The position numbers and the translations under genes were made by a program. The notes beneath the pieces are model-generated. The model ran no database searches. It had not been told where the DNA came from and worked only from the letters and a program-made list of their open reading frames with translations. From positions 1,240,001 to 1,304,000 of the forward strand of contig NZ_OY771430.1 in assembly GCF_963674565.1 (NCBI RefSeq): DNA of 64,000 bases, given 5' to 3'. Shown here piece after piece: positions 46,907 through 56,293 of the stretch; positions within the stretch are counted from its first letter, which is position 1, and each line of letters starts with the position of its first letter. This stretch comes from an uncultured Carboxylicivirga sp. Lineage in GTDB: Bacteria; Bacteroidota; Bacteroidia; Bacteroidales; Marinilabiliaceae.

Positions 46907-48138
46907 AACTTACCCAGAAGTTAAATAGTCAATATGTAAGCTATTCATTAGCAATATTTATAATCGTAGGAATTGCTTTATTTATTGTTTTAAAGAATAT
47001 TGTTAATGAAGATACAGATGAAAAATTAGAAAACACATTTGAGCAAATAGAATTACTAATAAGTGAAAAACCTCAATCACTAAATTTGTATCCAACTATA
47101 AATGTAAATCAAGGTTTAGAAAAACCATTTAATAAATATTTCTCAGATACTACTCTTTTAGTTAATGACGAATTGGAAGAATACCGACAATTAATCGGAT
47201 CGGTAACCATTGAAAATGTTCATTATAAGATAATCGTTCGCGAACTAGGTATTGAGTCAAGCGACTTACTTAGTACACTGGCCGTTGTTATTTTGATAGG
47301 TTTTCTATTTTTAATTCTTTCATTGTATGTTATAAACAAGAGAATAACACAAACAACATGGTTGCCTTTTTATTATAACCTTGAAAAATTGAAACAATTT
47401 TCACTTCAATCATCAAAACCTTTCATTCCGACAAAAACTGACACAGAAGAGTTTAATGAAATGAATATTGTTTTAAAATCGCTTACCGACAAAGTGATTT
47501 CTGATTACGATAACCTTAAAAAGTTTTCAGAAAATGCCTCGCACGAACTTCAAACACCTTTGGCTATTATTCGAACTAAAATTGAAGCCATTTTGGATGA
47601 AAATACATTATCATCAACACAAGTTGAAAAGATGCAATCTATCTATCAGAATATAAATCGATTATCAAAAATCAACAAAGGTTTAATCCTACTAACAAAA
47701 ATTGAGAATAAGCAATTTACGGGGCAAGAAGAAATAAGCCTAAATGATATTATCAAGAATCAAATCGAGAACTTTAGTGAGCTTATTGAAATGAAACATC
47801 TTGTATTTGATTACCACTTTCAATCCGATTGGAAGATAAAAGGTGATAAAATATTGGTTGAAATGCTGGTAAATAATTTGTTTGCCAATTCGATACTTCA
47901 TAATATTGAAAATGGACAGCTTATCATTGAACTCGACAATTATTTATTAAAATTTTCAAATTCAGGTGAAAGAATCATCTCTGAAAATGAAAAATTATTT
48001 GAACGTTTCTATAAAAGCGGAGCAACAGGTTCAACCGGACTCGGGTTAGCTATTTCAAAACAAATTTGTTTAAGTATGGGGTTGAATATTAGTTATACTT
48101 TTGAAAATCAACTTCATATTTTCAAAATTTCCTTTTAA
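46903..48138 (+). CDS. Membrane sensor histidine kinase
   Basis: The 411-residue kinase has TM1 (about 12-32), a small periplasmic loop (about 33-118) and TM2 (about 121-143). HisKA follows with His at about 214 (ENASHELQTPLAIIRTK), then an N-box (LVEMLVNNLFANSI) and a short ATP lid ending in GSTGLGLAISKQI. The periplasmic domain is about 85 residues and shows no known sensor fold. It is the partner of the response regulator it overlaps by 4 bp, and should sense an envelope or periplasmic signal. Confidence 0.93.
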   Translation: MKLTQKLNSQYVSYSLAIFIIVGIALFIVLKNIVNEDTDEKLENTFEQIELLISEKPQSLNLYPTINVNQGLEKPFNKYFSDTTLLVNDELEEYRQLIGSVTIENVHYKIIVRELGIESSDLLSTLAVVILIGFLFLILSLYVINKRITQTTWLPFYYNLEKLKQFSLQSSKPFIPTKTDTEEFNEMNIVLKSLTDKVISDYDNLKKFSENASHELQTPLAIIRTKIEAILDENTLSSTQVEKMQSIYQNINRLSKINKGLILLTKIENKQFTGQEEISLNDIIKNQIENFSELIEMKHLVFDYHFQSDWKIKGDKILVEMLVNNLFANSILHNIENGQLIIELDNYLLKFSNSGERIISENEKLFERFYKSGATGSTGLGLAISKQICLSMGLNISYTFENQLHIFKISF

Positions 48139-48211
48139 CATTTTACAATCTTTAAAAAGTCTTTAGAATTCACTATTACCTTCACTCTTATTAAACGAAA
48201 AATAATAAGAG

Positions 48212-48667
48212 ATGAAAAAAACTATCTTATCCTTTTTAGCTAGTGGTTTAGTGTTTATTGCATGTGGGCAAAACCCTACACCCCCTAAAGAAGTGCAGAC
48301 AGCATTTTCAAAACAGTTTAAAGAAGTGCAAAATCCGAAATGGGAACAGGAAGACAATGAATGGGAGGCTGAATTTAAAGTAAATGGAACAGAAATGTCA
48401 GCTAGTTTCGATAATTCAGGCAATTGGCTTGAAACTGAAACTGAAGTAAAAAAGAAAGATGTTCCTGCAGATATTTTCAAAGCTGTAAACCTGAAATTTG
48501 AAGGTTGGGAAATGGAAGAAGTTGAAAGAATCGAAAAACCTAATTTTAAAGGGTATGAAATCGCTTTAGAAAAAGGTGAAACCGAAACCGAGATTTTGGT
48601 AAATGATTCAGGAGAGATTACCATAAAGAAGGTTAAAGTTGAAGATGACGAGGAGGATAATGATTAG
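48212..48667 (+). CDS. PepSY-like lipoprotein
   Basis: The 151-residue protein has a signal peptide with a lipobox-like FIAC (about 15-18). Two related repeats follow: VQTAFSKQFKEVQNPKWEQEDNEWEAEFKVNG and AVNLKFEGWEMEEVERIEKPNFKGYEIALEKG. These match PepSY-like (DUF2874-type) units. The tail is very acidic (VEDDEEDND). Such proteins often sit next to two-component systems in Bacteroidota and may modulate the sensor or bind metal or peptide; that is inference. It is followed by a terminator before the efflux genes. Confidence 0.8.
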   Translation: MKKTILSFLASGLVFIACGQNPTPPKEVQTAFSKQFKEVQNPKWEQEDNEWEAEFKVNGTEMSASFDNSGNWLETETEVKKKDVPADIFKAVNLKFEGWEMEEVERIEKPNFKGYEIALEKGETETEILVNDSGEITIKKVKVEDDEEDND

Positions 48668-48691
48668 TCACTAAAATACAGCAACTTGAAT

Positions 48692-48726
48692 AAAAAGAAA
48701 CGCAAATTCCATTGCGTTTCTTTTTT
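48692..48726 (+). terminator. Terminator or attenuator before the efflux genes
   Basis: AAGAAACGCAA and TTGCGTTTCTT form an 11-bp stem with loop TTCCA, and a run of T follows. It separates the two-component/PepSY unit from the TolC-like gene, so the efflux genes need their own promoter or read-through. Confidence 0.88.
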
Positions 48727-48738
48727 AAAACTGAATAC

Positions 48739-50022
48739 ATGAAGATACATTTCATTTCAATCTTGTCCCTTATTTTATTTGTATTTTCCTGCAATAAAAT
48801 ATATGCTCAACTGAGCTTTACTGATTTATATGAGAAGGCCAAAAGCCAAAGTGCTGAACTAGTTACATTAGAAGCCTCAAAAGCATACTTAACTCTTGAA
48901 TCATCAAAGATTAAAGCTGAAAATAATGCTCCCAAAGCTTATATCAGTTCTGAATTTTTATTTGCACCTTATTTCAATAACAATGGTGAAATAATTTCAA
49001 CGAATCCTCAAAGCACAGCAATTGGATATGATGTTGGTGTAACAAACGGGGGGCTTTATTCTTTTCTATTTAATACAGAAATTCCAATTTTCAACCATAA
49101 ACAGGAAAATACCTTATTAGAACAAAATGATCTGGAAGTAGCCAAAATTGAAAACAGGATAAATACTGTTTCCATTGAATTAAAGCATGCTTTAGCTATT
49201 CAGTATTTAGATATTTTAGCTTCCCAGGTTGAATATCAAAATTTACAAGAGAACCTTATTTTACTAAAACAACAATTAGCGGTTACTAAAACTTTAACTG
49301 TGCACGGTTTATACAGATATGTTGATTATCGTCTTTTGCAAACTGCCTACACATCCGATTCAATTAATTTGCAAAATAGTGAAGCCGTATTCAGGATTAA
49401 ACTGAACCAGATAAAGATAACATGTGGTATTATAGACACTTCAGTCTTTCAAATTGCAGGTTTTGAACCTGTTCTAAACCGAGAACTAACAGATAGTTCT
49501 GTTTTTATACAAAGCTATATTCAAGACAGTCTTTCGGCTGTTATTCAACAAAAAGTTTTTGAGAATCGATACAAACCGCAAGTAAAATTATATGCAAACA
49601 CAGGTCTCAACTCAACTTCTATTCCTTATATGGTCAACCATATTGGTATGAGTGCCGGTGTTCTGTTGACCTATACCTTATTTGATGGGAGGCAAAAGGA
49701 AATTAACAAGCAGCAACAAATGGTTATGATTGAACAAGCAGAAAGGGAAAAAGAAATAAAACAATTCGAAGTTCAACATCAAAAGTTATCCTATTATGAT
49801 GCCATCAAGACTCTAAATAACTCAATAGATAAAGAATTACAATTACAAAATGAATACAAGGACATCTTATTAATTTATAATGATGAACTGCAAAATGCAC
49901 AGGTTGGTATTATCGACTACTTAAACTTTTTGCAACTTTTTAATCAAAATAAATTGACATTGGAAAATCATAAAATTGAACGCAGCAAGCTCATTGTTGA
50001 ATACAATTACTGGAATAATTAA
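48739..50022 (+). CDS. TolC-like outer-membrane efflux protein
   Basis: The protein starts at the ATG at 48739 (MKIHFISILSLILF); the upstream in-frame ATG at 48712 lies within the terminator and is rejected. A signal sequence ending near IYAQ (possibly lipobox VFSC) is followed by two long coiled-coil and beta units typical of TolC/OEP proteins: SFTDLYEKAKSQSAELVTLEASKAYL, SIELKHALAIQYLDILASQVEYQNLQENLILL, then the second repeat near the C-terminus (KELQLQNEYKDILLIYNDELQNAQVGIIDYLNFL). It should form the outer-membrane channel for the RND pump encoded downstream, 15 bp before the HlyD-like gene. Confidence 0.88.
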   Translation: MKIHFISILSLILFVFSCNKIYAQLSFTDLYEKAKSQSAELVTLEASKAYLTLESSKIKAENNAPKAYISSEFLFAPYFNNNGEIISTNPQSTAIGYDVGVTNGGLYSFLFNTEIPIFNHKQENTLLEQNDLEVAKIENRINTVSIELKHALAIQYLDILASQVEYQNLQENLILLKQQLAVTKTLTVHGLYRYVDYRLLQTAYTSDSINLQNSEAVFRIKLNQIKITCGIIDTSVFQIAGFEPVLNRELTDSSVFIQSYIQDSLSAVIQQKVFENRYKPQVKLYANTGLNSTSIPYMVNHIGMSAGVLLTYTLFDGRQKEINKQQQMVMIEQAEREKEIKQFEVQHQKLSYYDAIKTLNNSIDKELQLQNEYKDILLIYNDELQNAQVGIIDYLNFLQLFNQNKLTLENHKIERSKLIVEYNYWNN

Positions 50023-50037
50023 AGGAGAAATTGAAAT

Positions 50038-50961
50038 ATGAAATTAAAACAAATACTGCTAATTACCGGAATTTCTTTTTTAGCATTTTCCTGTAAAACG
50101 GGTCAGCAGAAGGAAGAAGCTGAGACAACAACCCATAGCGATATTATGGTAACCCGACCTATTGAAAAGGATGTTACTACCTTTAAGGAATTTCAGGGAA
50201 TAACACAATTCACACAGCACTTACAAGTTCGGGCACAATCAAATGGAATAATCTCACACAGCTTTATTTCAACAGGTGAAAATATTAAAACGAATCAACC
50301 ACTTTTTATTATAAAAAGCCGCGAAGCAAGCATTCTGAATTCTGCTACTCAGAACAATCAGATGTTATCAAAAATGGCTGATACTGTTAAATCATTTTCT
50401 TCAGGAATTATTGACCAGGTATTAGTTCAGCAAGGTGATTTTGTTCAGCAGGGAGATATACTTGCAACAAGTGTCAATTCCGCATCAATGCGAATTTTAG
50501 TTTCTGTTCCTTTAGAAGAAAATTCATCTTTTTATCAAAACAAATCGTGTAGAATAATACTGCCCAATGGTAACTTAATGGGTGGAACGATTGGCGCATC
50601 CTTACCTATAGCCAACAATACCGACCAAACCAATCAGTTTCTTGTTTACCCTGAATCGGGACAGGGCTTATCAGAGAATATTCATGTACGTGTTATGATT
50701 AAAAACCAGGATATTAAAAAGGGAATATTTGTACCAAAAAGTTCGGTGTATTCCAACGAAGAATTAACAAATTTCTGGGTACTGAAGGTGATACACGATT
50801 CAATTGCCATAAAAGTACCTGTCACAACAGGTATAAAAACAGATTCATTAATTGAAATCACCAACAAAAGCCTTCTGTTGACGGATGATATTATATTTCA
50901 GGGTGGTTATGGTCTGCCTGATAGCGCTTATGTAAATGTTATTCAACCTGATGCCCAATGA
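50038..50961 (+). CDS. Periplasmic adaptor (HlyD / RND membrane fusion protein)
   Basis: The 307-residue protein has a lipobox (FLAFSC, about 14-19), so it is a lipoprotein adaptor. It has a biotinyl-lipoyl-like pair: HLQVRAQSNGIISHSFISTGENIKTNQPLFIIKS and FSSGIIDQVLVQQGDFVQQGDILATSVN. Its coiled-coil hairpin between the lipoyl halves is very short, which is unusual for a pump that must reach TolC. A beta-barrel domain follows and the C-terminus carries a membrane-proximal domain (about 230-307). It overlaps the RND gene by 4 bp. Confidence 0.88.
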   Translation: MKLKQILLITGISFLAFSCKTGQQKEEAETTTHSDIMVTRPIEKDVTTFKEFQGITQFTQHLQVRAQSNGIISHSFISTGENIKTNQPLFIIKSREASILNSATQNNQMLSKMADTVKSFSSGIIDQVLVQQGDFVQQGDILATSVNSASMRILVSVPLEENSSFYQNKSCRIILPNGNLMGGTIGASLPIANNTDQTNQFLVYPESGQGLSENIHVRVMIKNQDIKKGIFVPKSSVYSNEELTNFWVLKVIHDSIAIKVPVTTGIKTDSLIEITNKSLLLTDDIIFQGGYGLPDSAYVNVIQPDAQ

Positions 50962-53900
50962 GAAAGAATAGTTTCTATACCTTATATAAAAACCCACTGT
51001 CAGTTGTAGGTTTTATCGTAATTATTGCAGGTATATTCGCTTACACAAAAATGAAGGTTGAATTGTTGCCCAATGTTACCTTTCCTAAAATAAAGGTAAT
51101 TGCCGACAATGGGGAACAACCCGTAGAGAACATGTTAATTGGCGTTACCCGTCCATTGGAGGAAGCCATTAAAACGAGTGAGAACCTTGAACTATTGCAA
51201 AGTACAACATCAAGAGGTAGTTGTGAGATTTCTGCTTTTTTTAAATGGAGTGCCGATATTAACCTTGCCCGGCAACAAATTGAGGCAGCCATTTCTCAAG
51301 TTCGTTCCGAGCTTCCCGCATCATTGAAAATTGAAGTAGAAAAGATGAATCCTTCCATCCTGGCAATGGCAGGATTTTCGTTAGAGGGCAACCTTTCTCC
51401 TGTTGAGTTAAAAACATTAGCAACCTATACCGTTAAGCCTTACCTGGAACAGATTCAAGGCGTAAGGCAGGTTGCAGTAACCGGGGGAAGGGACAAAGAA
51501 TACCAGGTTGTCCTTACTAGGGATAAGTTAACGCAATTAGGAATTACTCCTGTCGTAATTTACGATGTACTTTCCAGCGCCAATTTTATTGAAGCTGCTG
51601 GTTATGCCAACGAAAGTAACCGCTTATACCTTACCATTACCGATGCATCCATTCGTAATGTAGAAGAACTTGAAAATACGGTTATTAAAAACTCATCATC
51701 CGGTAAAATTTTATTAAAAGACATATCAGATATCCGCATTACGGGTCAGTTGGAATATGTTAAGATTAAAGCCAATGGAAAAGATGTGCCTTTGGTTGCC
51801 GTTATGAAACAGCCTGAAGCCAATCTGTCCGATGTAAATGTTCAACTTCAACAAAGAATATATGATTTGAATAATTCAATGTTACCAAAAGGGATTACAC
51901 TCCGACCATATTACAATCAGGCTGATTTTGTTGGCGAAGCAATCAACAGTATTCGTGATGTATTGTGGATTGGATTATTACTTGCCATTATTATCACCAT
52001 GCTGTTTTTAAAGTCATTCCGTAGCAGTGTTATACTATTAATTACCGTGCCTGTTTCATTGTTACTTACAATGATAATAATGTTCTCATTGGGGTATAAT
52101 TTTAATATAATGACATTGGGAGCCATAGCAGCAGCCATAGGACTGGTTATTGACGATGCAGTTGTTGTGGTTGAGCAAATTCACCGGACACACGAAGAAC
52201 ATCCCGAATCAAAATACAAGGATTTGATACCAAAAGCAATGAAATATTTGTTGCCTGCAATGATTGGATCATCATTGAGTACATTGGTAATATTTTTACC
52301 ATTCCGTATAATGTCAGGGGTTGCCGGGGCGTATTTTCAAATTATGACCAATACGATGATGATAACACTAATTGCATCATTTTTCGTAAGTTGGATTATC
52401 CTGCCAGTGCTGTATATTTTATTTTTTGGTGGGAAAAAGGAGAAAAACCTAAAACCTGTTGCTGTTCAAAAGAAAGGTTGGGTATTATACTTTGTAAAAC
52501 GCCCTGTAATTAGCATGCTGTTTTCAATTCTTTTAATAGCATCCATGGTAATCATCTTCCCCAAATTACCATCCGGATTTCTGCCCGAAATGGATGAAGG
52601 TTCTATCGTATTGGATTTTGACAGCCCTCCCGGCACGTCTCTCGAAGCAACAGAAGATATGTTGGTTCAGGTTGATAAGATAATTGAAAACACACCAGAA
52701 GTAGAGTCTTTTTCACGCAGAACAGGTACACAGATGGGATTTTTTATAACAGAGCCAAGTCGTGGTGATTACCTTATTAAATTGAAATCAAACCGAACCT
52801 TGTCTACCGAGGAAGTTATCGATAATATTCGTAGGCAAATCGAAGAAAAACTTCCGGCTCTTATAATCGATTTTGGACAGGTAATTGGTGATATGTTGGG
52901 CGACCTAATGAGTTCTGTTCAACCTATTGAAATAAAACTTTTTGGTGATGATGAAAAGCAAATTCAAGAATATTCAAAAAGAATAGCTTCTATTGTTGAA
53001 AGTGTAAATGGAACAGCCGATGTATTCGATGGCATTGTCGTTGCAGGACCATCATTTACGGTTAAACCTAATTATGCCAGTTTAAAAGAATTCGGAATAT
53101 CCCTTAATGATTTCCAGCTTCAGCTACAGACGCAAATTGGTGGTGTAAAGGCAAGTTCTGTTCAGGAAAAACTACGATTTTGTGATGTACGTATGGTTTA
53201 TCCGGGATACGAGAAAATGGGGTATGACCAGTTAATGAATGCAAAAATTTTACTGACTGATGCAGCACCAGTTCCAATAAAACGCTTTGCAGCTATACAA
53301 GTATCAAGCGGAGTAGCTGAAATTAATCGGGAAAATCTTAAAAAAGTCGGCTACATAACAGCTCGTTTAAATAATCGTGATTTAGGAAGCACCTTAAAAG
53401 ATATTCAATCGGAAATTAAACAGAATATTGCATTACCCACAGGAATGAACATAGAATATGGTGGTGCATATAAGGAGCAACAGCAAGCATTTAAAGAATT
53501 GTTTCTCATATTAGTGATGGCAATATTCCTGGTATTTACAATTCTACTATTCTTGTACCGCAAACTAAAAGTAGCATTGTTGCTAATATTCCTGATTTTG
53601 TTGGCTCCTGCGGGAAGTGCACTCCTTCTGTATTTATTGCATATACCGTTAAATGTGGGTAGTTATATCGGAATTATCATGATCATTGGAATTGTAGGTG
53701 AAGCAGCCATTTTTACTTATTTACAATATATCGAGGAACGTAAAAAAGGTGAGGATGTACACGAAGCAATCATTTATTCAATATCAATTCGCTTACGACC
53801 AAAACTTATGACTGCTTTAAGTGCAATTGTAGCCTTACTTCCGCTTGCCCTTGCTTTGGGTAGTGGCGCACAAATGCACCAGTCGCTAGCCATCGCTGTA

Positions 53901-53975
53901 ATTGGAGGTTTATTAATTGCTCTGCCAGTTTTATTAATTGTATTGCCGTCCTTTTTAAATATGATTGAAAAATGA
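50958..53975 (+). CDS. RND efflux permease
   Basis: The 1005-residue pump has twelve membrane helices in two halves. The first helix and the following MKVELLPNVTFPKIKV match the RND pattern. The helix-4 motif IGLVIDDAVVVVEQIH has Asp399-Asp400 as in AcrB. Helix 10, GIIMIIGIVGEAAIFTYLQY, has Glu where AcrB has Lys940, while RLRPKLMTALSAIVALLPLA keeps a Lys in helix 11, a layout closer to CusA-type metal pumps. The substrate class is therefore unclear. With the TolC-like and HlyD-like proteins it makes a complete tripartite pump. Confidence 0.92.
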   Translation: MRKNSFYTLYKNPLSVVGFIVIIAGIFAYTKMKVELLPNVTFPKIKVIADNGEQPVENMLIGVTRPLEEAIKTSENLELLQSTTSRGSCEISAFFKWSADINLARQQIEAAISQVRSELPASLKIEVEKMNPSILAMAGFSLEGNLSPVELKTLATYTVKPYLEQIQGVRQVAVTGGRDKEYQVVLTRDKLTQLGITPVVIYDVLSSANFIEAAGYANESNRLYLTITDASIRNVEELENTVIKNSSSGKILLKDISDIRITGQLEYVKIKANGKDVPLVAVMKQPEANLSDVNVQLQQRIYDLNNSMLPKGITLRPYYNQADFVGEAINSIRDVLWIGLLLAIIITMLFLKSFRSSVILLITVPVSLLLTMIIMFSLGYNFNIMTLGAIAAAIGLVIDDAVVVVEQIHRTHEEHPESKYKDLIPKAMKYLLPAMIGSSLSTLVIFLPFRIMSGVAGAYFQIMTNTMMITLIASFFVSWIILPVLYILFFGGKKEKNLKPVAVQKKGWVLYFVKRPVISMLFSILLIASMVIIFPKLPSGFLPEMDEGSIVLDFDSPPGTSLEATEDMLVQVDKIIENTPEVESFSRRTGTQMGFFITEPSRGDYLIKLKSNRTLSTEEVIDNIRRQIEEKLPALIIDFGQVIGDMLGDLMSSVQPIEIKLFGDDEKQIQEYSKRIASIVESVNGTADVFDGIVVAGPSFTVKPNYASLKEFGISLNDFQLQLQTQIGGVKASSVQEKLRFCDVRMVYPGYEKMGYDQLMNAKILLTDAAPVPIKRFAAIQVSSGVAEINRENLKKVGYITARLNNRDLGSTLKDIQSEIKQNIALPTGMNIEYGGAYKEQQQAFKELFLILVMAIFLVFTILLFLYRKLKVALLLIFLILLAPAGSALLLYLLHIPLNVGSYIGIIMIIGIVGEAAIFTYLQYIEERKKGEDVHEAIIYSISIRLRPKLMTALSAIVALLPLALALGSGAQMHQSLAIAVIGGLLIALPVLLIVLPSFLNMIEK

Positions 53976-54295
53976 CAATGTTGTTTTCCCTTTTGGGATG
54001 CACATATAGCAAACAAAATATTTGATTATAAATGTTGAGTCTTCAAAATTTCTTTAGAATCTCTACTGACATTATCAGAAAATGAATTGGGTAAATCTAC
54101 AATAAATTAAACTGAGTGGTGATAATGGATTTTTATTGTTAGAAACCCAACATCTTTTCAAATATATCTTATTGTTAAGTTTATGATTATAACTTTTTTA
54201 AAATTAACGAACTGATAAAAAAATGTATCCCTGGTAACATTAAGGTAAAAATGGATTATATAATATTAAATTAATTAGATTCATGTTGTAAATTT
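53976..54295. other. Spacer between the RND gene and the lipid A genes
   Basis: This AT-rich stretch of 320 bp has no supported open frame. It should hold the promoter of the PagL-like/PAP2 pair, but no clear consensus element or terminator is visible. Confidence 0.45.
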
Positions 54296-55471
54296 ATGAG
54301 ATACACCTACATACTTTCACTACTATATTTATTTTTTTTAAGGAATACCTTGTATGGTCAAGATACAATTAATAATAATGCTGTTATTAAAAATAAATCA
54401 ATTGAAGTTTTTTACCAAAATGGAAAGGTTTTACAAACCAATGATTTTGTTCGGGGAAATAATTCATTAAACGAATCTATTGATGGTTTTCATGCATTTT
54501 CGGCTCGATTTGCCTGGCAAACAACTGGGCAAAATATTTGGGAACAACTATATAACTATCCACAATATGGTTTAGGGATTTATACCGCAAGTTTTGAAAA
54601 GGTTCCTGAATTAGGGAATCCGATTGCAATTTATGGTTTCTTTACTTCCCCCTTTTACAACAATGAAAAGCTATCGATTAGTTACGATGCCAGTTTTGGA
54701 ATTACCTTTAACTGGGAATCGTTTGAATTAGGGCAAAATCCGAATAATATAGCCATTGGAACTGAGCAAAGTGTTTATATTGATATAGGTTTAAAATTGG
54801 ATTATCAATTTCTAAAAAGTTGGAAAATGGGTGCAGCTGTTAGTTTCACACATTTCTCCAATGGGGCACTTAAAAAACCTAACCAAGGGATAAACACATT
54901 TGCTCCCAAAGTTTATTTATCCTACGCCATAAAAACAACAGACGAAAACAAAATTATTAATGAAATTCCAGAATTTATTGATAAAAACAGCATAACAACC
55001 AGTTTCTACACTGGATGGAAAAATGTATTGTACTCGGGTGATGGAGTAGATTCAACAATAGCAAATAAAGGTGTGTATTATAATGTTTATGGATTATCTG
55101 CCACTTTCAATAGGCAGATCAGTTATAAATCCAAAGTAGGATTAGGTATAACTTTAGGTTATTTCGGTGCAGCAAATTCACATATTACAGCGGTCAATGG
55201 AGAACTTGAAGATAATGATGCCCCTTTAAAAGAAGGTTTTGAAGTTAGTATATACCCTTCCTACGAATTAGCAATCAACAAACTATCGCTAATATTGCAA
55301 CCGGGCATCTATCTGTATAGGTTTAATTACAAGAATCAAACACCTATATTATACCAAAGAGTTGGATTAAAATATCATTTCTGGAAATCTGTTTTTGCTG
55401 GTATAAATCTTCATGCTAACAGTTTCTATATTTCAGATTACATCGAATGGAATCTGGGGTATACCTTTTAA
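54296..55471 (+). CDS. PagL-like lipid A deacylase (acyloxyacyl hydrolase) candidate
   Basis: The 391-residue protein has a signal peptide (cleavage near LYGQ, about 21) and an outer-membrane barrel pattern. The catalytic block AAVSFTHFSNGALKKPNQGIN (about 181-200) holds His186 and Ser188 in the H-x-S-N arrangement of PagL-type lipid A 3-O-deacylases. It is longer than PagL, with extra strands, as in Bacteroidota acyloxyacyl hydrolases. It should remove an acyl chain from lipid A in the outer membrane. It is followed after about 40 bp by a PAP2 phosphatase. Confidence 0.8.
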   Translation: MRYTYILSLLYLFFLRNTLYGQDTINNNAVIKNKSIEVFYQNGKVLQTNDFVRGNNSLNESIDGFHAFSARFAWQTTGQNIWEQLYNYPQYGLGIYTASFEKVPELGNPIAIYGFFTSPFYNNEKLSISYDASFGITFNWESFELGQNPNNIAIGTEQSVYIDIGLKLDYQFLKSWKMGAAVSFTHFSNGALKKPNQGINTFAPKVYLSYAIKTTDENKIINEIPEFIDKNSITTSFYTGWKNVLYSGDGVDSTIANKGVYYNVYGLSATFNRQISYKSKVGLGITLGYFGAANSHITAVNGELEDNDAPLKEGFEVSIYPSYELAINKLSLILQPGIYLYRFNYKNQTPILYQRVGLKYHFWKSVFAGINLHANSFYISDYIEWNLGYTF

Positions 55472-55512
55472 TAAACAACAGAGGGATAAAATTACAACTA
55501 AAATTTATTCAA

Positions 55513-56271
55513 ATGATTTTAAAAACAATAATTAGTTTCTTGCTATTTTCATTTATTACTCAACAGGTCTTTTCACAATGCCCATCAGATACAATTGGAT
55601 CAAATAATTATTTAAAATTTAAATATTCTTCCTTAATTATACCAAGTATTTTAATAGGCTACGGTGCAGTGGGAATAGAAAGCGACTTAATTAAAGAAGG
55701 AAATTTAGAGATTAAGGAAGAGATAAATGAACATATTGATAAAAGATTTTCAATCGATGATTTTTCACAATACGCTCCATCATTAGCCGTTTACGGTTTA
55801 AACGCAGCAGGGATAAAAGGTAAAAATGATCTACGAAATAGAACGATTATTTTAGCTTCATCTTTTTTATTAATGACAACTACAGTAAAAAGCCTAAAGT
55901 CTATTACAAAGGTGAAACGTCCAGATGGTAGTTCAAATAATTCATTTCCTTCTGGCCATACTGCAACAGCATTCGTTGGAGCGGAATTTCTGATGCAAGA
56001 ATATAAAGATGTATCTATTTGGTATGGTATTTCGGGTTATATTGTTGCTACAGGAACAGGACTTTTTAGAATTTACAACGACAGACATTGGTTAACGGAC
56101 GTTGCAGCTGGAGCAGGAATTGGAATACTTAGTACAAAAATAGCATATTGGATAAATCCTTTCATAAATGAGAAATTATTTAGAAATAGAAAGGCAAAAC
56201 ATCTAAATGCTCTTGCATATCCATTTTATAACGGAAAACAAATTGGATTTAGTTTTGCTTTGCACTTATAA
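55513..56271 (+). CDS. PAP2-family membrane phosphatase (lipid A / lipid phosphatase candidate)
   Basis: I start at the ATG at 55513 (MILKTIISFLLF); the upstream frame to 55447 lies inside the PagL-like gene. The 252-residue protein has a signal or anchor segment ending near VFSQ. The three PAP2 motifs are all present: KX6RP at 129-137 (KSITKVKRP), PSGH at 146-149, and RX5HX3D at 186-196 (RIYNDRHWLTD). The Ser that usually precedes this last motif is Phe. By family and context it should remove a phosphate from lipid A or undecaprenyl pyrophosphate at the periplasmic face. It is followed by a terminator. Confidence 0.88.
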   Translation: MILKTIISFLLFSFITQQVFSQCPSDTIGSNNYLKFKYSSLIIPSILIGYGAVGIESDLIKEGNLEIKEEINEHIDKRFSIDDFSQYAPSLAVYGLNAAGIKGKNDLRNRTIILASSFLLMTTTVKSLKSITKVKRPDGSSNNSFPSGHTATAFVGAEFLMQEYKDVSIWYGISGYIVATGTGLFRIYNDRHWLTDVAAGAGIGILSTKIAYWINPFINEKLFRNRKAKHLNALAYPFYNGKQIGFSFALHL

Positions 56272-56293
56272 GTTGGATTAAATAGACTATACA

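Noticed and set aside
48712..48738. An upstream start for the TolC-like gene
   Set aside because: The extra nine codons lie in the terminator hairpin and put a Phe/Lys stretch before a normal signal peptide.
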